From contig CALYLX010000048.1 of the NCBI GenBank assembly GCA_944990035.1, positions 1 through 64,000 of the forward strand: a DNA stretch of 64,000 nucleotides. The letters run 5' to 3'. The notes under the pieces were generated by a model that was given only the letters and a program-made list of their open reading frames with translations, was not told where the DNA came from and did not search any database. Shown piece by piece: positions 22,356 to 33,273 of this stretch (position 1 is its first letter; the number at the start of each line of letters is the position of its first letter). Position numbers and translations under genes: made by a program. Source of the stretch: Clitopilus passeckerianus. Lineage: Eukaryota > Basidiomycota > Agaricomycetes > Agaricales > Entolomataceae.

Positions 22356-23767
22356 TCAACACCCTCTCCAAGAACCAATTTCTCCTAAAGCCGCAATTAC
22401 TAAATGCACCTTATACCCATACAACTTGCCCTCTAACCTTTTCTCAAGTTTGAGTAAAGTTGCCTGTGAAAGAGTCCCCAGCTCTTGTTCTGACCATCCA
22501 CCGGGGTTATCCAGGACGAAGCGACTGGACTCCTGATACAGAGCCTCCTCCCCAAACAGCTCCGCTATTCGCATGGCCTTTATTGGTTTCCCAGCGGCGT
22601 GCGTGAGCAGGAAAGTGAGACATTCTTGCTGCAAGGAAGGGACGCATAGTTTATGAGAAATGTTCATAAGGCCTTCGACGTTATTCCAAGTTATTGTGCA
22701 TTCAAGACTGAAACAGAGTTTAGTGGCGTAAATAGCGAGATGAACCTCCTTACTGTGGGTATACATATCTGAGAAAGTCGTGGAAAGTACTGGCCTAGAA
22801 AAAATATAAAGCTTGTTCGGAGAATTGAAGTGGGTCACCTACCCGTTCCTCCTTCAGCACAATTACTGCGTCTGGGCCACTTCCACTGGTGAATCTTTTC
22901 CTATGAGACCGTTTCTTCTCTGAAGGCTTCGTCTCGCCACCAGAGGATCGTTTCTTTACTGAGTATTCAGCAATATGATCTCCCTGTAGGGTTGCCAGGC
23001 TCTTGCTGCGAGCATGAGCTATAGATTCAGGTGATGGCGACAGAGGTTTTGGTTCGGGGGCAGAAGCTGACGAGGTGATTGACGACGGTGTCGAAGGCTC
23101 CGTGTCCTCACTTCCACTGTCTACACCAGCAACCGCACCTTCAACAATGTCTTCCAGGACTGTGGGGTCTACATCTGGATCCATAGGAGCAATTGTCATT
23201 TCAGTTGGCACTTCAGGTGTATTCCGATCCCCAGGAATGGACGGAGGTTGGGATATGGTGATGACAGAGGACATGGAAGGCGGTCGTCCTGTTTCCAGCC
23301 AATTTCCGCTCAGAGCAGCTTCAAAGAATGGTGAAGCGAAAAAGAGGACCTCCTTATGAGCCCTAATCGATAATAACAAATGGGAGCCCTGAAGCATCAG
23401 AATTTCATTGCTGTGGCACAAGGAACTGAACTAACCAAAAGGTAGTACTGCCCACCACTATCTTCACAGTTCCTGGAAAGCGACAGCTCCTGGAGAATGT
23501 CTCGTCGATTTCAATCGCCTCCTCCTCAGCGCTCTCGGTACTGAGCTCGGACTCTATGTCACTGCTCTCGCATTCCTGCAGTACCCATGGCGGTGATCCT
23601 GACGACCTGAAGATCCCAGCGGCAGCAGCATGCGTCTCCGTTGGCGTGCTAAGTGCCGCAGACGGATTATTTGGACTTCTCGAGTTACGAGCAATAAGGA
23701 TGTGCGACGGGTTGGTCGACATTGGGCTTTGGCCCAACGGCAAGCGGGAGTCGGCTATATGTCCCAT
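22356..23767 (-). CDS. BTB/POZ domain protein
   Basis: Likely adaptor or scaffold protein; many fungal BTB proteins of this type have no known partner. It starts at ATG 23767 (MGHIADSRLPLGQSPMSTNP). An acidic Ser-rich region leads into the BTB fold: TVKIVVGSTTFWAHKEVLFF with FEAALSGNW, spliced through GTTAGT..TTAG. A long Ser/Thr/Pro/Lys-rich insert (PSEKKRSHRKRF) separates this from the second half (TFHDFLRYVYPHLECTITWN, then NVEGLMNISHKLCVPSLQQE). The BTB domain is therefore interrupted by a loop of about 150 residues, common in agaric BTB proteins. The frame ends at 22356, but a possible donor after EGKLYG means the extreme C-terminus is uncertain. A tRNA gene lies 58 bp upstream, divergent. 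Confidence 0.75.
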
Positions 23768-23825
23768 TTAGGGTCCTTATCAGCAGTCAAAGAATGCAGG
23801 ACAAACATGTGCAACGCCTTCCAAT

Positions 23826-23906
23826 GACGCTGTAGTGTAGCGGTTATCACTCAGGATTTTGAAGACAGAAATTCCTGTAACCCAGGTTCGATTCCTGGCA
23901 GTGCCT
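23826..23906 (+). tRNA. trnQ-UUG: tRNA-Gln(UUG) with a 9-nt intron
   Basis: The D arm (TAGTGTAGCGGTTATCAC) is typical of eukaryotic tRNA-Gln. The T arm CCAGG-TTCGATT-CCTGG is perfect. The anticodon stem CAGGA/TCCTG encloses loop bases TTTTGA and then about 9 extra bases before position 38, the standard intron site after base 37, giving anticodon UUG. The acceptor stem GACGCTG/CAGTGCC pairs except for an A2-C71 mismatch and a G-U pair. The discriminator base is T, as in fungal tRNA-Gln. A T run for Pol III termination occurs about 25 bp downstream. Confidence 0.85.
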
Positions 23907-24033
23907 TTGAAAAAGAGTTGCGGGACAAACAATTTATTTTTCTTCGACTGGAAGCCTGAAATTCGATTACGATACAACACAGCCGCACATAGCAAGATTA
24001 TGCGCCACGAATGAAAGGACAGATAGACAGCAA

Positions 24034-25254
24034 CTATGATTTTACACGTTTGGACTTCTTCTCATCCGCTTTCTCTGCTTTCCGTTTCTTCTTCTTCTCC
24101 TTCTCTGCCCGAGCAGTTTCCTCCTCTTTCCTCCGTGCCTCAGCCTGTGCAATCGCAGCTTTGTCCGTCATTGTACCCAGTCTCCCGAACGTATCGCCAT
24201 CGCTATCCACGTCATCATCATCCTCGCTATCCTCCGCCTCCTCATCTTCCTCTCCGCCTTCCTCTTCATCGCCATCTTCAAAATGCCTTTCGACCTCAGA
24301 CGCCTCTACCTCAGACATGGCCTGCCTAGTGTGTTTGGTCTCCGGAATATGTCTCGGGGAGAAGGGGTCCGGTTGTATAGACCCAATCACAGACAGCATT
24401 TCATTTGCAATCGTAAGCCTGTTTGTATCGCGGTCAGCTCAGCTGCAAATTCCTTACAGTAGAGCACTCACCCTATCACGGTGAATTCAAGAAAACCTTC
24501 TGGTCCTCCTAGTTTTTCAGTAGTTAGGTGATGCACCCAACTTCCACCACCTTCACTCGACTTATCCCCAGTTGTTTGATTTTCATGCTCTTCCGCGGCT
24601 TCTGGTCCAAATTCTGGATCATTCGCCGCCGGTCCATACTCGAACTCCCATTGGTCTTTTGGTATATGATGCCGTGGTATTGAGACGTTGAAAGTTCGGT
24701 GCAGAAGTAAGGAGACGTGATCCGGTGAACAGAGGTTCACTTTCCCAACTATTTCATACTAGGATCAGGGGTGGGGACTCAAGAGAAGACCAGGTTTTCG
24801 GCGTACTGAGCGTCATCCCTACTTTGGGACTCCATATCGTTGCATCGAATTCAATAGGGCAAACCAGGAATGGACAGTCGGCCTTCACTGTTGCTGTACG
24901 TGATAAAAAGCGTACATTTGAATGCGAGAGCACCACGCCCCGTAGGGCCGGAATGTACCTAAATACAAAGTGAAATATTCTATCAATCCAGTACTTTACT
25001 TCCGGACATGTAACATACCTCATTATCATAGAATCCAGCATCTCCTCCACTCCAGCTCGCAAGTTATTCGCAAATATTGGTGCAATCGAGAGCGTTAACG
25101 AAGTCTTGACCACCTCGAACTCGTTACTTTTCGTCTTTCCCTTCAGCTTCGTATCCTTGGCCTCGGGTTGCGACTTTTTTGTCTTTTTCGGAGTAACCTC
25201 AGCATCGTTAGCTGTATGATGATGTTTCCTCTTTTTCGTCGATAGTTCTCCCAT
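24034..25254 (-). CDS. RPA43: RNA polymerase I subunit RPA43
   Basis: Forms the Pol I stalk with A14-type partners and contacts Rrn3 for rDNA transcription in the nucleolus. Four exons. The Lys-rich N-terminus MGELSTKKRKHHHTANDAEV is followed by the Rpb7-like domain: TLSIAPIFANNLRAGVEEML, then DSMIMRYIPALRGVVLSHSN, then ADCPFLVCPIEFDATIWSPK. The OB part has GKVNLCSPDHVSLLLHRTFN with PRHHIPKDQWEFEYGP and GGSWVHHLTTEKLGGPEGFL. The C-terminus is strongly acidic, then basic (KKKKRKAEKADEKKSKRVKS). Start ATG 25254; stop TAG 24036-24034. It is divergent from PAM16 with about 180 bp between ATGs, so the two may share a promoter. Confidence 0.88.
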
Positions 25255-25433
25255 AGTGTAGGCCAGTTCCCGAGTTTGGATTCAAAAGTGCAGAGTTTGA
25301 GGCGATCAAAGATATTTTTTATGGAAACCGCTCTCACGTGCTCTTCGGGCGGCAACATTTTCTGGGAACGCCAGCCGAGCTCAGCGTCAGCGTCGTACTC
25401 AACTCAATTGTCAGTCCTGCTTTTGCTGCTACC

Positions 25434-26085
25434 ATGGTGAGCTCTTCATGCTTTGTTACCTTTGAACTCCCCTCTAACAAGTGTGGATAGTCTTCTCCAA
25501 AAGTTCTCGTACAAATCTTTATGACAGGGAGCAAGATATTGGGCAAGGCATTCCTAGAAGCAGGTCGACAAGCTGTGAAAAGTACGTCCTCTGCTTTCTC
25601 AAAACAAATCAGTTCTGACTCTCAGATAGATGCAAAACATAACCCACAGGTAGCTGCAGGTGCTGACGTCGCTGGTGTTGGTCAGGCGGGCTCGAAGTCA
25701 CCAACGGATCTGCTTACACGGGAACACCGGATGACACTGGATGAGGCCAACTTGATTCTAAACGCGAAAAAGGGTGATTCAATAGAGTCTATACTCAAGG
25801 TACGAATACACGGCATTAACCCCTTACAACTGATACCGACTATTGCTCCAGAACTATGAACACCTGTTCAAAGCAAACTCACCGGCACCTCCACCAGAAA
25901 AGCCTGTCAAGGCCATCAAGGGCAAGGCTGCTCCACCATCCCACTCACATTACCTGCAATCTAAGGTCTTCCGTGCACGAGAACGAATAGAAGCGGAGTT
26001 GAAGCTCGGCGACGCACCAGCAGCAGCCGAGGCGGCTGAAGCACCCAGCACCTCTGCGCCTCCACCACCTGAGGCCAAGAGCTAA
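25434..26085 (+). CDS. PAM16: Mitochondrial import motor subunit PAM16 (TIM16)
   Basis: J-like protein of the presequence translocase motor that binds Pam18 and restrains mtHsp70 stimulation at the matrix face of the inner membrane. The first coding exon is only ATG 25434-25436. After the 25437-25490 intron come SSPKVLVQIFMTGSKILGKA and FLEAGRQAVK. Intron 2 is 25582-25629 and intron 3 is 25800-25851. The J-like domain has LTREHRMTLDEANLILNAKK and ILKNYEHLFKANSP, lacking the HPD motif as expected for Pam16. A tail SHYLQSKVFRARERIEAELK and an Ala/Pro-rich end follow to the stop at 26085. Splice phases agree at all three junctions. Confidence 0.9.
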
Positions 26086-26278
26086 ACCTTTTCGCTTCAC
26101 TGATTTTGAGATGGGCCGAGAGGACAGTACGACTAGAGCTATTCGCAGTTATATCTATTAATATTGTATCATTTACTAAGTTGTCGCACCCCCACACCTC
26201 TCTGTTTACTAATACCAATGCATTTTGACGATGGGAATTATGTTGCAATTTATACTGGTCTCCACAGAATACAAGATA

Positions 26279-27636
26279 CTAGTCCAGGACTGCGTATTTC
26301 TTAAGATGTGTGGGTATAGCATCCTCCAGACCCTTCGACGCAAGCCATTTCTTCGAGAACAATCGACTCTGGTAGCGGTATGCACCATCACAGAGAATTG
26401 TAGTAACAGTCGAGCCTAGATATCATTTTCGTGAGTAACATGAAGAAAGACTTTGTGGGGAACGGAAACCGACCTTTGCCTAGCTTAACGGCGAGTTCTG
26501 CGGCGGCAACAACGTTCAGAGCAGTACTTGCCCCAACGTAGACACCTTCTGTGTCCAATAGCTCGTAGATCATAGCAATGCTCTTCTCATCTGGCACTGT
26601 GAATGCGCCATCTAAGTCCTTCACGAAGGTACCCAGGTTGTTCGTAATACGTCCTTGACCGATACCTAGATGAACCCAAGATCAAGACCGTGCTCTTTGA
26701 AAAGCCTGCAAGGCAATCCCGACCTTCAGTAATAGAGCTCCCAGTCCTCTCCTTTAACTTTCCTCCGCTCTCAACATAACTCGTCAAAACACTACCCGGC
26801 GGATCCGCCAACCAGATCTGCGTCTTCCCACCACTCTTCTCCTTCAAATACTTGCCCACGCCAGCAAGGGTTCCTCCAGTTCCCGTAGCACAGATGAAGC
26901 CGTCAAGCTTTCCTCCTGTTTGTTCCCAGATTTCAGGGCCAGTGGAAACATAATGCGCCCTAGCATTAGCAGTGTTATCGAACTGGTCAGTCCAGATGGC
27001 ATTTTCAAGAGTTTTGGCGTAGTCCCGAGCTTGGTGATTGTAGTTCTGGGGGTTTTCGTATGCGACGGCAGCGACGGGGCGGACATCAGCTCCCAACATG
27101 CGTAGAAGGTCGATCTTCTCCTGGCTCTGGAAAGAAGGCCGAACAGGATGAGTTGAGAGTGGAGGAGAGCCATGGGGAACGTGCAAACCTGGGTGTTGGG
27201 CATGTAGATCACGCATTTGTAGCCTTTGGCTCTGCAGACATGTGCAAGGCCAATTCCAGTGTTTCCAGCAGTGCCTTCGACGACAGTACCTCCAGGTTTG
27301 ATCCTGTGTGGATTTGAGACCAGTTCTGGTTGGTTGTAAGAGCCATAACCTACAGTCCTCGTTCTTCAGCATCCTGGATCACTCCAAGAGCAGCCCTATC
27401 CTTGACACTCCCCCCCGGGTTCTGGAATTCGGCTTTACCGTAGATATTGACACCCAGCCTTTCGGAGAGTGTTTTCAGGTAGATCTAGTGTCCAGCAGTT
27501 TGTCATCTAAACCTGTCAAGGTCGCATGAATACTCACCAGTGGGGTATTTCCAACCGCACCAACAAAACCGTTAGCGGTTGAGGCGGTTGCGAAGCCCCT
27601 GGTGCGCCCTGCAGCTACCCGTAACGAAGAGAACAT
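26279..27636 (-). CDS. Cysteine synthase (O-acetylserine sulfhydrylase), mitochondrial
   Basis: PLP enzyme making cysteine from O-acetylserine and sulfide. ATG 27636 opens a presequence-like start ([20 protein letters not shown]), followed by [10 protein letters not shown]. After an intron, [20 protein letters not shown] carries the PLP lysine, then [14 protein letters not shown]. Next are [20 protein letters not shown] (phosphate loop) and [24 protein letters not shown], and [20 protein letters not shown]. The later exons give [11 protein letters not shown] with [17 protein letters not shown] and [19 protein letters not shown]. The end is [10 protein letters not shown] at TAG 26281-26279. 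About six introns. All family hallmarks are intact. Cystathionine beta-synthase is less likely because no CBS domain follows. Confidence 0.88.
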
Positions 27637-28108
27637 GGAAATACTGAGCAAAGAAGAGTGAGGTCGGTTAGGTACATCTCGCTTGAACTTGGCGGTTGAA
27701 TTGATTTCGTCGTAAGCACGACATCCTTGTCAAATTAAGGCTCAGTAAGCGGGATGGTCCCTTACTATCGCTGCTCACAAAATTACGTTTACACACAGGA
27801 TTGCGGGGAAGGGGCATCCAATTAGAGGCTACTAGAACCGTATAAAAACACCCAGGAAAGTGGTATTCGAATGTAGGTATTGAGACGGAGAGATGTGAGG
27901 AAGAAATGGAAAATAGTCATAAGAGGAAATAGAACCGAGAAGCAGACATGAACAGATGGACGGAAAGTGTCTGCTGGTCGATACGTAACAGGTCATCGTG
28001 GGAGGCATGAGCATATTAGACGCAGGTGGGGAAGGGGTATGCGGATGTCGTACGACATGGGAATTCCAAGACCAAATAGATGTTACACGGAGGAACAGGA
28101 GAATGCTT
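27637..28108. other. Intergenic between ARF1 and cysteine synthase
   Basis: About 470 bp upstream of the cysteine synthase start, downstream of ARF1. No gene or repeat recognised. Confidence 0.5.
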
Positions 28109-28941
28109 CTACTGTTGACGCTTTTTGACATTCTGTGACAACCATTGTAGGCCCTCGAAAAGACCCTCGCCAGTGGTGGCACAACTGAAGAATAACACTT
28201 CGTCAGGTGTGCTATCATGGTTATTGGTCAAGAAGTACGCACCTTGGGTGGACATACCACGACCTGTCTCGCATTCTGTGCAGGCCAAGCTTCTCAGTCA
28301 CTTCAGCAGGTGACATAGCTACAAAACAAGTCAGGGTGTTGAAGGCATGCCATGAGGTCGAGTACTGACCACCAGGAAGATCCTGCTTGTTGGCGAAGAC
28401 GAGAAGAAGGCACTCCTTCATTTCTCGGTCGCTCAAAATCCGGTGAAGTTCTTGCTTTGCTTCGTCAATACGTTCGCGATCCTGGCTGTCGACGACAAAA
28501 ACGAGGCCTTGTGTTCCGGTGTAATAATGCCTCCAGAGGGGTCGAATCTTGTCCTGACCACCGACATCCCAAACGTTGAATTTCACGTTCTTATATGTGA
28601 CTGTTTCGACATTGAAGCCAACTAAATTCTTCGTATTAGAATAAACCGAAATGCTGAAAAGTGAGCGAGATGACATGCCTGTGGGTATAGTTGTGACTGA
28701 TTGGTTGAGCTTCAGCTTGTACAATATTGCTGCGGAACGAAAGCAGGTAAGCCTCATGTTTTCTTTTTTCAGAGTCAAAGGACTTCTCACTTGTCTTTCC
28801 CGCTGCATCCAGCCCCAACATCAACAACCTCATTTCCTTATTTCCAAACAACTTCCCTGCAAACCAAGAAACATGTCAGAACCGCTGCAGTCTTTTCTTC
28901 GACAAAGACTAACCCAAAGCCTTTGAAAGGTTGGCACCCAT
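28109..28941 (-). CDS. ARF1: ADP-ribosylation factor ARF1
   Basis: Small GTPase that recruits COPI and adaptor coats at the Golgi. ATG 28941 opens [20 protein letters not shown] with Gly2 for N-myristoylation. G1 is GLDAAGKT, split by an intron. Switch I is [15 protein letters not shown]3 is [18 protein letters not shown]4 is ANKQDLPG and G5 SCATTGEGL. It ends [13 protein letters not shown] at TAG 28111-28109. About five introns. The sequence is very close to ARF1 of other eukaryotes, not to ARF6 or Arl proteins. Confidence 0.95.
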
Positions 28942-29311
28942 AATTGCGATGTGTGTGGTGGTATAAACGAGCGACGGTGCGGCTGATAATTTGCCTGAGA
29001 GCGTAAGAAAGAGAAGAGTAAAAAGTCAAGTCGGGGCAAGATTCGACGCAAAGTGGGCCGAATGAAACGAGTGTCACACGTGTCACAGTTGCAAAGTGAT
29101 CCGTGCGAATTTTATTCCTTCAGCTCTTTCACTATCAAACACGATGAGCGATAGACTCGGACCGTACTGACTCTTCAGTTGAATGGATGACTGAGAATCC
29201 TGCTTGGGACTTGACTAAGGCTTGCTACTGGAGTCCCTCTTGATTTCGGCTTTAAAGGAAATATTCAAACTAAAACCATCATGGTCATACTGTCCATAAC
29301 TTGTCTTCTAA
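28942..29311. other. ARF1 upstream region
   Basis: About 370 bp between the ARF1 start and a plus-strand pseudogene. No coding or repeat signal; presumed divergent promoters. Confidence 0.45.
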
Positions 29312-30231
29312 ATGACATCTCAATCCGAAAAGGCACTGGTCCTAGGTGCTGGCGAGCTGGGCACCCCGATCCTACGCGAGCTTGCTAACCCCAAGTGGGG
29401 TCCTTCCGTTATTACCCTCTTGCTCCGTCCCTCATCTCCAACCTCATCTGACGCGCGCAACTGGACGAATTCACATCTCTGGCGATCAAGTTTCTCCCAG
29501 GTGACCTCGCCAGTGGCACCGCAGACGAGTTGGCCAACCTTTTCAAGGGCTATCACACCATCATCGGCGCCACAGGCTATGTCGCAGGTCCTGGTACCCA
29601 GAGGAAGCCTGTCCATGCAGTCCTAAAAGCGGGTGTCAAGCGCTACTTTCCGTGGCAGTTTGGCGTCGACTACGATGCCATAGGGAGGGGATCTGGATAG
29701 GACCTTTTTGACGAGCAGCTCGATGTTCGAGACTTGCTCCGTGCTCGGACACAGACCGAATGGGTGATCATCTCCACTGGAGTGTTCTTGAGCTACCTCT
29801 TCTCATCGCTCTTCGGCGTAGTAGACATTCAGAACAATGCTATACACGCCCTGGGGAGCCTCGACAATCGTATTACCGTCAGCACAGTTGAAGACATCGA
29901 CCACCTGACTGCCTAAATTGTCCACACTCAGCCCCGTTTTACCAACGCCGTCATTTATATCGCCAGCGACACGCTATCCTATACCCAATTTGCCGGCATA
30001 GTCGATGAAGTGCTTGCACCTCATGGTCGCAAGGTACAGCGCGAGGTCTGGACCGTGCCTTCTCTTCAAACCAGGTTGCAACAAAATCCCAATGATACTC
30101 TGGCAAGGTATTCATACGCGTTTTCAAAAGGTGTTGGCGTCGCGTGGGATATCAATCAGACCTTCAATGGGCAGCGTGGCATAGAGGTAACCAATGCTCG
30201 GCAGTGGGCATTGCAGAATGTCAAACCATAG
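29312..30231 (+). pseudogene. NmrA/isoflavone reductase-like pseudogene
   Basis: Atypical short-chain reductase family (NmrA-like, NAD(P)-binding Rossmann fold). The N-terminal dinucleotide motif is intact (ALVLGAGELGTPILRELA). After ..PTSSDAR the frame breaks near 29455-29462 and continues one frame over as QLDEFTSLAIKFLPGDLASG with IIGATGYVAGPGTQRKPVHA and VKRYFPWQFGVDYD. TAG at 29698-29700 then interrupts (expected Gln), DLFDEQLDVRDLLRARTQTE continues, and TAA at 29914-29916 interrupts again before IVHTQPRFTNAVIYIASDTL. The tail ends ARQWALQNVKP at 30231. One frameshift and two in-frame stops in an otherwise well-preserved intronless gene mean recent inactivation. Confidence 0.82.
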
Positions 30232-30581
30232 TCTCCACTCCATGTCATTCGAGTAGTAATCATGATTGGGTATATATTTATAAGTAGAGTAGTAAACCAG
30301 TACATCTTCTTAATACAACATTTTAAATGCTATTTGCACAAAAACCCGGACCAGCGCAAATGTATATTAAATCATTACTAGTAATCATACAATAGATTTT
30401 AACCAAAGGAAAGAATGTGTGATGCCGATATAAATGTGTAGAAGATTCATGCAATGAATAAAAAAACCAAAAAGAAATCAAGTAGGTGCGTTAGTTAAAC
30501 ATAAAATGTCATAAGCATAAGCATTTTTAGTTCCAAGGCGCTGCCCCGAAACCAAGGTAGTGAAGAAGGCAGAAGATCCTG
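30232..30581. other. AT-rich intergenic
   Basis: About 350 bp, strongly AT-rich, between the pseudogene and the stop of the next minus-strand gene. Nothing further recognised. Confidence 0.45.
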
Positions 30582-31969
30582 TCAACACGACGCAGGAAGC
30601 TCCGTAGAGATCCTAGTCGCCGACGAGGCTTCTCCCGACCATCCGCCATAGCCTCGTCGAATATCCCAGAGCTGGAGCTGGAAGTCGAACTCGTCATCCT
30701 CATATCCATCCACCATACTGTGATGAGAGTCATCGTCCTCCAAGAGTTCGGGTTCCTCGTCCTCGTCATCGAACCAGAGAGATTCGACACTCGAGCTCGC
30801 TTGGGACCGTATCTCGTTCTTCTCGTCGCTGGAGGCTGTGCATTCGTCCGGACTCTCCACGATAACGAAAAGCTTATCGTTGTTATCCCTAATATCAGAG
30901 ACAAACGAGGGCGTATCGGAAAGCAAGAACGTTGGTGCAGTGGGGAGGAACTCGGAAGACGGGGATGGTGAACGAGAAGCACCGGGAGACTTGCGAGCGG
31001 CTCGATGTGGCGTGACAGAGCAAATAGAATCGCGAGTGCTGTGAATTCGGTTCTTCTTCGACAAACGTCTGCGACCATCGACAGGGGAGGGCAGACGGCC
31101 ACCTTCTGATGAAGTAGGGGAAGAGGTGGCCGACACAGGAGTAGCAGGCTCTTCAGGACTGTCAACGTAGTCCGAATCCGATGACTCGTCGAGATCGTCA
31201 ATTTCTGCAACGGGGAAAACGAGGTTCATGGGAACTTCGTCACCAAGCTTCTTCCTCAGCCTCTGCAGCTTCAGCCTACGCTCAGCATTGGCGGACATGA
31301 TGGAGAACTTTGGGGTCGTAGGCGAGCGGTCGTTGAACGATGATGCGGGAGCAGCCTTCATTGTAAAGACGTTTTCCTCTTCGGCATCCGGTGAAAACGG
31401 GTTGTAGCTGGCATAATCGGGAGAGGACACTGACGGAGAAGCCGGAATGGTCTCAAGGGCGGATGACTTGAGGGAAAGGCGAAGCATGGGAGGCTTCTTG
31501 CATGGCCATGACTCAGTGTTTCTCAGCGAAGTGGACGATCTCTTTGAGCGAAGAGAGTTCGTTGGTGAGTCCACTAGCGTGGAGTCGGAGCAGGACGAAG
31601 CAGGGAAATCCGATGATTCTGCGCTCTCTATCGAGGACAGAGAATCTATTGATGCTCTGGGACGCATTCGGTGACTTCTGCCGTTCGGCGGGAGGACGAC
31701 GTGATGAGGGGCTAGGAATACATTGATTAGCACCAAAAAACATAGATCTAGTGCTTATGCTTACTAGGTGCGCTAACGTTATTGGAGTCAATGAGGCGAG
31801 GCGTGGTACCGAGAACACGCCTAAGCTTATCAGCAGAGCGAAGGAGCTGACTGCGCTGCTGAGGGGACAGCCTATTCGTCGTAGGTGGAGGAGGAGGGAA
31901 GACCACTTTCGCAGGCTTAACAGACTCAAAGGATTCGGAGTCAAAAGACATGATGCTGGGGGAGGACAT
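30582..31969 (-). CDS. Serine-rich acidic hypothetical protein
   Basis: I do not recognise a domain. It starts at ATG 31969 (MSSPSIMSFDSESFESVKPA), with a polyproline FPPPPPT and a helical stretch LSPQQRSQLLRSADKLRRVL. The intron begins GTAAGC after NNVSAP and ends TTCCTAG. Exon 2 runs TPHHVVLPPNGRSHRMRPRA, then IDSLSSIESAESS. A second helical basic segment is ANAERRLKLQRLRKKLGDEV with PMNLVFP. The tail is acidic (WFDDEDEEPELLEDDDS) and the protein ends STELPASC. Conserved-looking islands between disordered parts suggest a regulatory protein with short helical interaction motifs (inference). Confidence 0.65.
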
Positions 31970-33273
31970 AACGAGAAGGACGATCGATAGCTATTGCAGG
32001 AGTCTTATAGTAATGAAAAAGAAGCCAAAGCGAGAAGCCACAAATGCCAAAGCCGCCTGTCTTCAACGTGTAAATCCTGAATCACAGTGCCAAGGTGAAG
32101 AAGGTGAAGACGTTTCTGAGAGCTCCTGAGTCCCAGAGTGGACGGCAGCAAGGGGATGTGGGCAGCCACGGATCCAGCAAGGTCTCAGTATACATACATC
32201 CGAAGAACAAAAAGAGCCTGCATGTCAGACATCCGCCAGCTATTGTCCATAATCCCAGTACGATCAGGGCACTCCAGCCAAATCCAGCCAATTGTGTACG
32301 ACCAGAGGCACAACCGACATCAGACACCAAAGCGGAAGGAAACAATAGTGATAACACAGCCACACCCTTCGTTGGAGCATGGTCCCGACCAAGAATGGAC
32401 CTAGGTCGGTCATGGGAATGTTCTATGACAGACGCTTGGGCGCTGCGTATTCGACAACCATCAAATGAAGAAGGGTAAGGAAGACATGAAATATGATACC
32501 TGACTCGTTCCAAGTAGAGTGATCCATGGCTCCTTGGCACACCGCTCTTCCTTGACACACCGCTCTTCCTTGACACACCTCGAATATCTTCGTCAGGTCT
32601 CGCCGGGCACCCTTAGAGCTTCGTATCCATATAGTTATATACTTAAACTTACTGTATATGCAGCCATATACCGATAAGACTCGAGCTCCGCAAATGGTAT
32701 CTATATTACTGCAAAAACAGCTGATTTTGATCGAGTTGATGAATCTTTTCGCGGATAGAAGATGATATACACCCTCTATTGCTCCGGTGAGGCGGAGACT
32801 ATTGCGCTAAATACATTTGTCTACTCGCCTTTCTGCAGATGCTAAGCTCTGTACTCAGAATTCAGGTCTTTGGACGCTTTTGAAGTCCAAGCGTGACACA
32901 ATTCTGGACCTCTTTCTCCGGAGATGGCCCAAAAGGGAAATAAATCTGACTAAGCTCATTGGTAGACACGCAAGGAAAGGCGGTCACAGCTGTGTCAAGG
33001 AATCATTTTGCGTTACTTTTGGCTTAATGGCCTGAAATTCGTCTGGAGCCTTCCACAGTTGCTAATAAATGACAAAAGACGGTGTATACATGTGCAAAGT
33101 GTACCAGAAGAGATTCCTCAACTCGGCCTGGGTGACCAGTCAGGAAAGTATTGCTACGGAGAGTTCCCGGATTTATATGTGCCAAGGAGTCGTGGATCAC
33201 TGTACAAACGAAATGATTATTACAGAGGGTATTACAAAAATACGTACAATAGTAATCCATACAAAAGCTTTTC
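31970..33273. other. Long intergenic region
   Basis: About 1.3 kb between two minus-strand genes. Overlapping ORFs at about 32082-32576 on both strands have no convincing domain. An 18-bp tandem repeat lies at 32534-32579. The 32600-33250 part is AT-rich and gene-free. It must include the 3' UTR of the hydrolase and the promoter of the serine-rich gene. Confidence 0.4.
32534..32579. repeat. 18-bp tandem repeat, 2.6 copies
   Basis: The unit TTGRCACACCGCTCTTCC occurs twice in full (32534-32551, 32552-32569) and once partly (to 32579). Confidence 0.85.

Noticed and set aside
24011..24484. Plus-strand Ser/Phe-rich ORF opposite RPA43
   Set aside because: Antisense of the acidic/basic RPA43 tail; the Ser and Phe runs are reverse complements of Glu and Lys codons.
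26844..27317. Additional long frames inside the cysteine synthase gene
   Set aside because: Out-of-frame shadows of the exons; the spliced cysteine synthase explains the region.
32082..32576. 164-codon minus-strand ORF with a hydrophobic stretch, and an opposing plus-strand ORF
   Set aside because: Both strands are open over the same interval, the N-terminus is just the 18-bp tandem repeat translated (SRKSGV repeated), and no domain or splice context supports either.
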